From Corynebacterium sp. (GTDB lineage: Bacteria; Actinomycetota; Actinomycetes; Mycobacteriales; Mycobacteriaceae), in assembly GCA_030450335.1 (NCBI GenBank), contig JAKDIS010000044.1, positions 1 to 18,835 of the forward strand: DNA of 18,835 nucleotides, read 5' to 3'. The notes below the pieces were generated by a model that was not told the DNA's origin, searched no databases, and saw nothing but the letters and a program-made list of their open reading frames with translations. Below are positions 14,504 through 18,835 of this stretch, piece by piece; within the stretch, counting starts at the first letter, position 1, and every line of letters begins with the position of its first letter. The position numbers and the translations under genes are program-made.

Positions 14504-14516
14504 TCAGCCTCGACGA

Positions 14517-14546
14517 ATCCTAGCGATACGCTGTGCCGAATGCCAA
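14517..14546 (-). promoter_or_regulatory. Putative mihF-gmk-rpoZ promoter
   Basis: A -35 TTGGCA (14541-14546, five of six to TTGACA) and a -10 TAGGAT (14517-14522) are separated by 18 bases on the minus strand. This is the best sigma-A-type promoter in the window. The predicted start near 14510 gives a leader of about 120 bases. Confidence 0.6.
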
Positions 14547-14606
14547 CAACCCCCACGTTTTACACGGGAGAGGTGTCGCAGGTCGCGACCATGAAACAAC
14601 GCGCCA

Positions 14607-14612
14607 AGTGTA
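14607..14612 (-). promoter_or_regulatory. Possible second -10 element upstream of mihF
   Basis: TACACT fits TANANT, with a weak TTCAAC 18 bases upstream. It would start a longer leader of about 210 bases. Less convincing than the promoter nearer to mihF. Confidence 0.35.
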
Positions 14613-14650
14613 GCACTACGACCGGGGGAAGTTGAACAAAGCCCCAGTTC

Positions 14651-14681
14651 GCGCTCCGCGGGACGCTCCCGCGCGGAGCGC
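14651..14681 (-). terminator. GC-rich hairpin abutting the pyrF stop, possible terminator
   Basis: Thirteen base pairs (7 plus 6 with a two-base bulge) close on a GCG loop immediately after the pyrF TGA. Only a short CTTTGTT follows about 10 bases later, so termination may be partial or factor-assisted. Its place between the pyrimidine genes and the mihF promoters suits a terminator. Confidence 0.55.
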
Positions 14682-15510
14682 TCAGACCTGCGGGAACTCC
14701 GCCGCGGCGGCGGCGACCGCCTCGCGCAGGGACCCAACATCCGGGCCCGCGGCGAGCACGGACCGCGAGATGTTGGGGCTGGCCCACCGTTCGGCCGCCC
14801 CGGCGATACGCCGGACGTCCTGCGCACCACCGCCCTGGGCGCCCACACCGGGCATCAGCACCAGCCCGCCCACGGCGTCCAGCACCGGCGGTTCGGCGAC
14901 CGTCGCGCCGACGACCACGCCGACGTTGCCGCCGCCGGGGTGTGCGGCGTTGTGGCGCGCCGCCCAGTCCACCACCGTCTGGGCCACACTCGGCCCGTCC
15001 GGGGTGGTCAGCGTCTGGAACTGCGGGCCCTGCGGGTTGGACGTCGCGGAGAGCACGATCACTCCCCTGCCCGTGGCCTCACCGGCCTCCAGGGCCGGTG
15101 CCAGGGAGTCCAGGCCCAGGTAGGGCGAGACCGTCACGGCGTCGGCGCACAGCGGCGAGTCGTCCGACAGCCAGGCCGTCGCGTAGCCGGCCATCGTCGA
15201 ACCGATGTCGCCACGCTTGGCGTCGGCCACCACCAGCGTGCCGGCACCCCGCAGCGCCGCCAGGGCGTCCTCCAGCACGGCCAGCCCGGCGGAGCTGAAG
15301 GCCTCGTAGAAGGCGACCTGCGGCTTGACCACGCAGGCGGTGTCGGCGAAGGCCTCCACGCAGATGCGGGAGAACTCCGCCAACCCGGCGACGTCCACAC
15401 CCAGGCCCCAGTCACGCAGGATGCCGGCGTGCGGGTCCATGCCCACGCACAGGCGTCCCAGGTGCCCGGAGCGGGCGAGGAAACGCTCGCCGAAGGTGTC
15501 CCGGGTGGAC

Positions 15511-15524
<14 letters not shown>
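14682..15524 (-). CDS. pyrF: Orotidine 5'-phosphate decarboxylase
   Basis: PyrF decarboxylates OMP to UMP, the last step of de novo pyrimidine synthesis. The 280-residue protein belongs to the longer (type 2) group found in actinobacteria. Visible motifs are CVGMDPH (26-32), [12 protein letters not shown] (65-76) and [15 protein letters not shown] (101-115), in which K103 with D101 and D106 forms the catalytic array. The C-terminal part has [13 protein letters not shown], the phosphate-binding loop. Its ATG lies inside the carB 3' end (14-base overlap) with AGGA about 10 bases upstream, so it is co-transcribed and probably coupled with carB. A hairpin directly follows the stop. Confidence 0.96.

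Positions 15525-18835
<3,311 letters not shown>

Overview
The window is a GC-rich, densely packed housekeeping segment of an actinobacterial chromosome. Gene content, order and protein features (mIHF, a PriA without helicase motifs, bifunctional CoaBC and RibBA, an actinobacterial-type PyrF) point to Corynebacterium or a close relative, probably a high-GC species. The order carB-pyrF-mihF-gmk-rpoZ-coaBC-metK-priA-def-fmt-rsmB-rpe-ribD-ribE-ribBA-ribH-(PH-domain protein)-uvrC is, as I recall it, the order in C. glutamicum, and much of it is shared with Mycobacterium. All genes are on the minus strand, so transcription runs from high to low coordinates. I see no tRNA, rRNA, CRISPR array, insertion sequence or phage gene.

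Layout in the direction of transcription: (1) carB (5' end outside the window) and pyrF close pyrimidine synthesis, followed by a GC-rich hairpin. (2) A 292-base control region leads into mihF, gmk and rpoZ. (3) A 173-base gap with a long imperfect inverted repeat precedes coaBC. (4) A 198-base control region with a McbR-type operator and a structured leader precedes metK-priA. (5) def-fmt-rsmB overlap or abut: protein N-terminal formylation, deformylation and 16S rRNA methylation. (6) rpe-ribD and ribE-ribBA-ribH form the riboflavin block; Rpe links the pentose phosphate pathway to ribulose 5-phosphate, the substrate of RibB. (7) A small two-helix PH-domain membrane protein follows, then the first codons of uvrC.

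Two kinds of translation start alternate. ribH, ribBA, rsmB, mihF and rpoZ have a visible Shine-Dalgarno sequence. The PH gene, ribE, rpe, def, coaBC and uvrC have none, but carry a TANNNT-type -10 hexamer 7-8 bases before the start codon, as expected for leaderless mRNAs. These sites also divide the strand into likely transcription units. I found no convincing novel multi-gene system. The most interesting material is regulatory: the metK control region, the mihF leader, the rpoZ-coaBC inverted repeat and the leaderless promoters.
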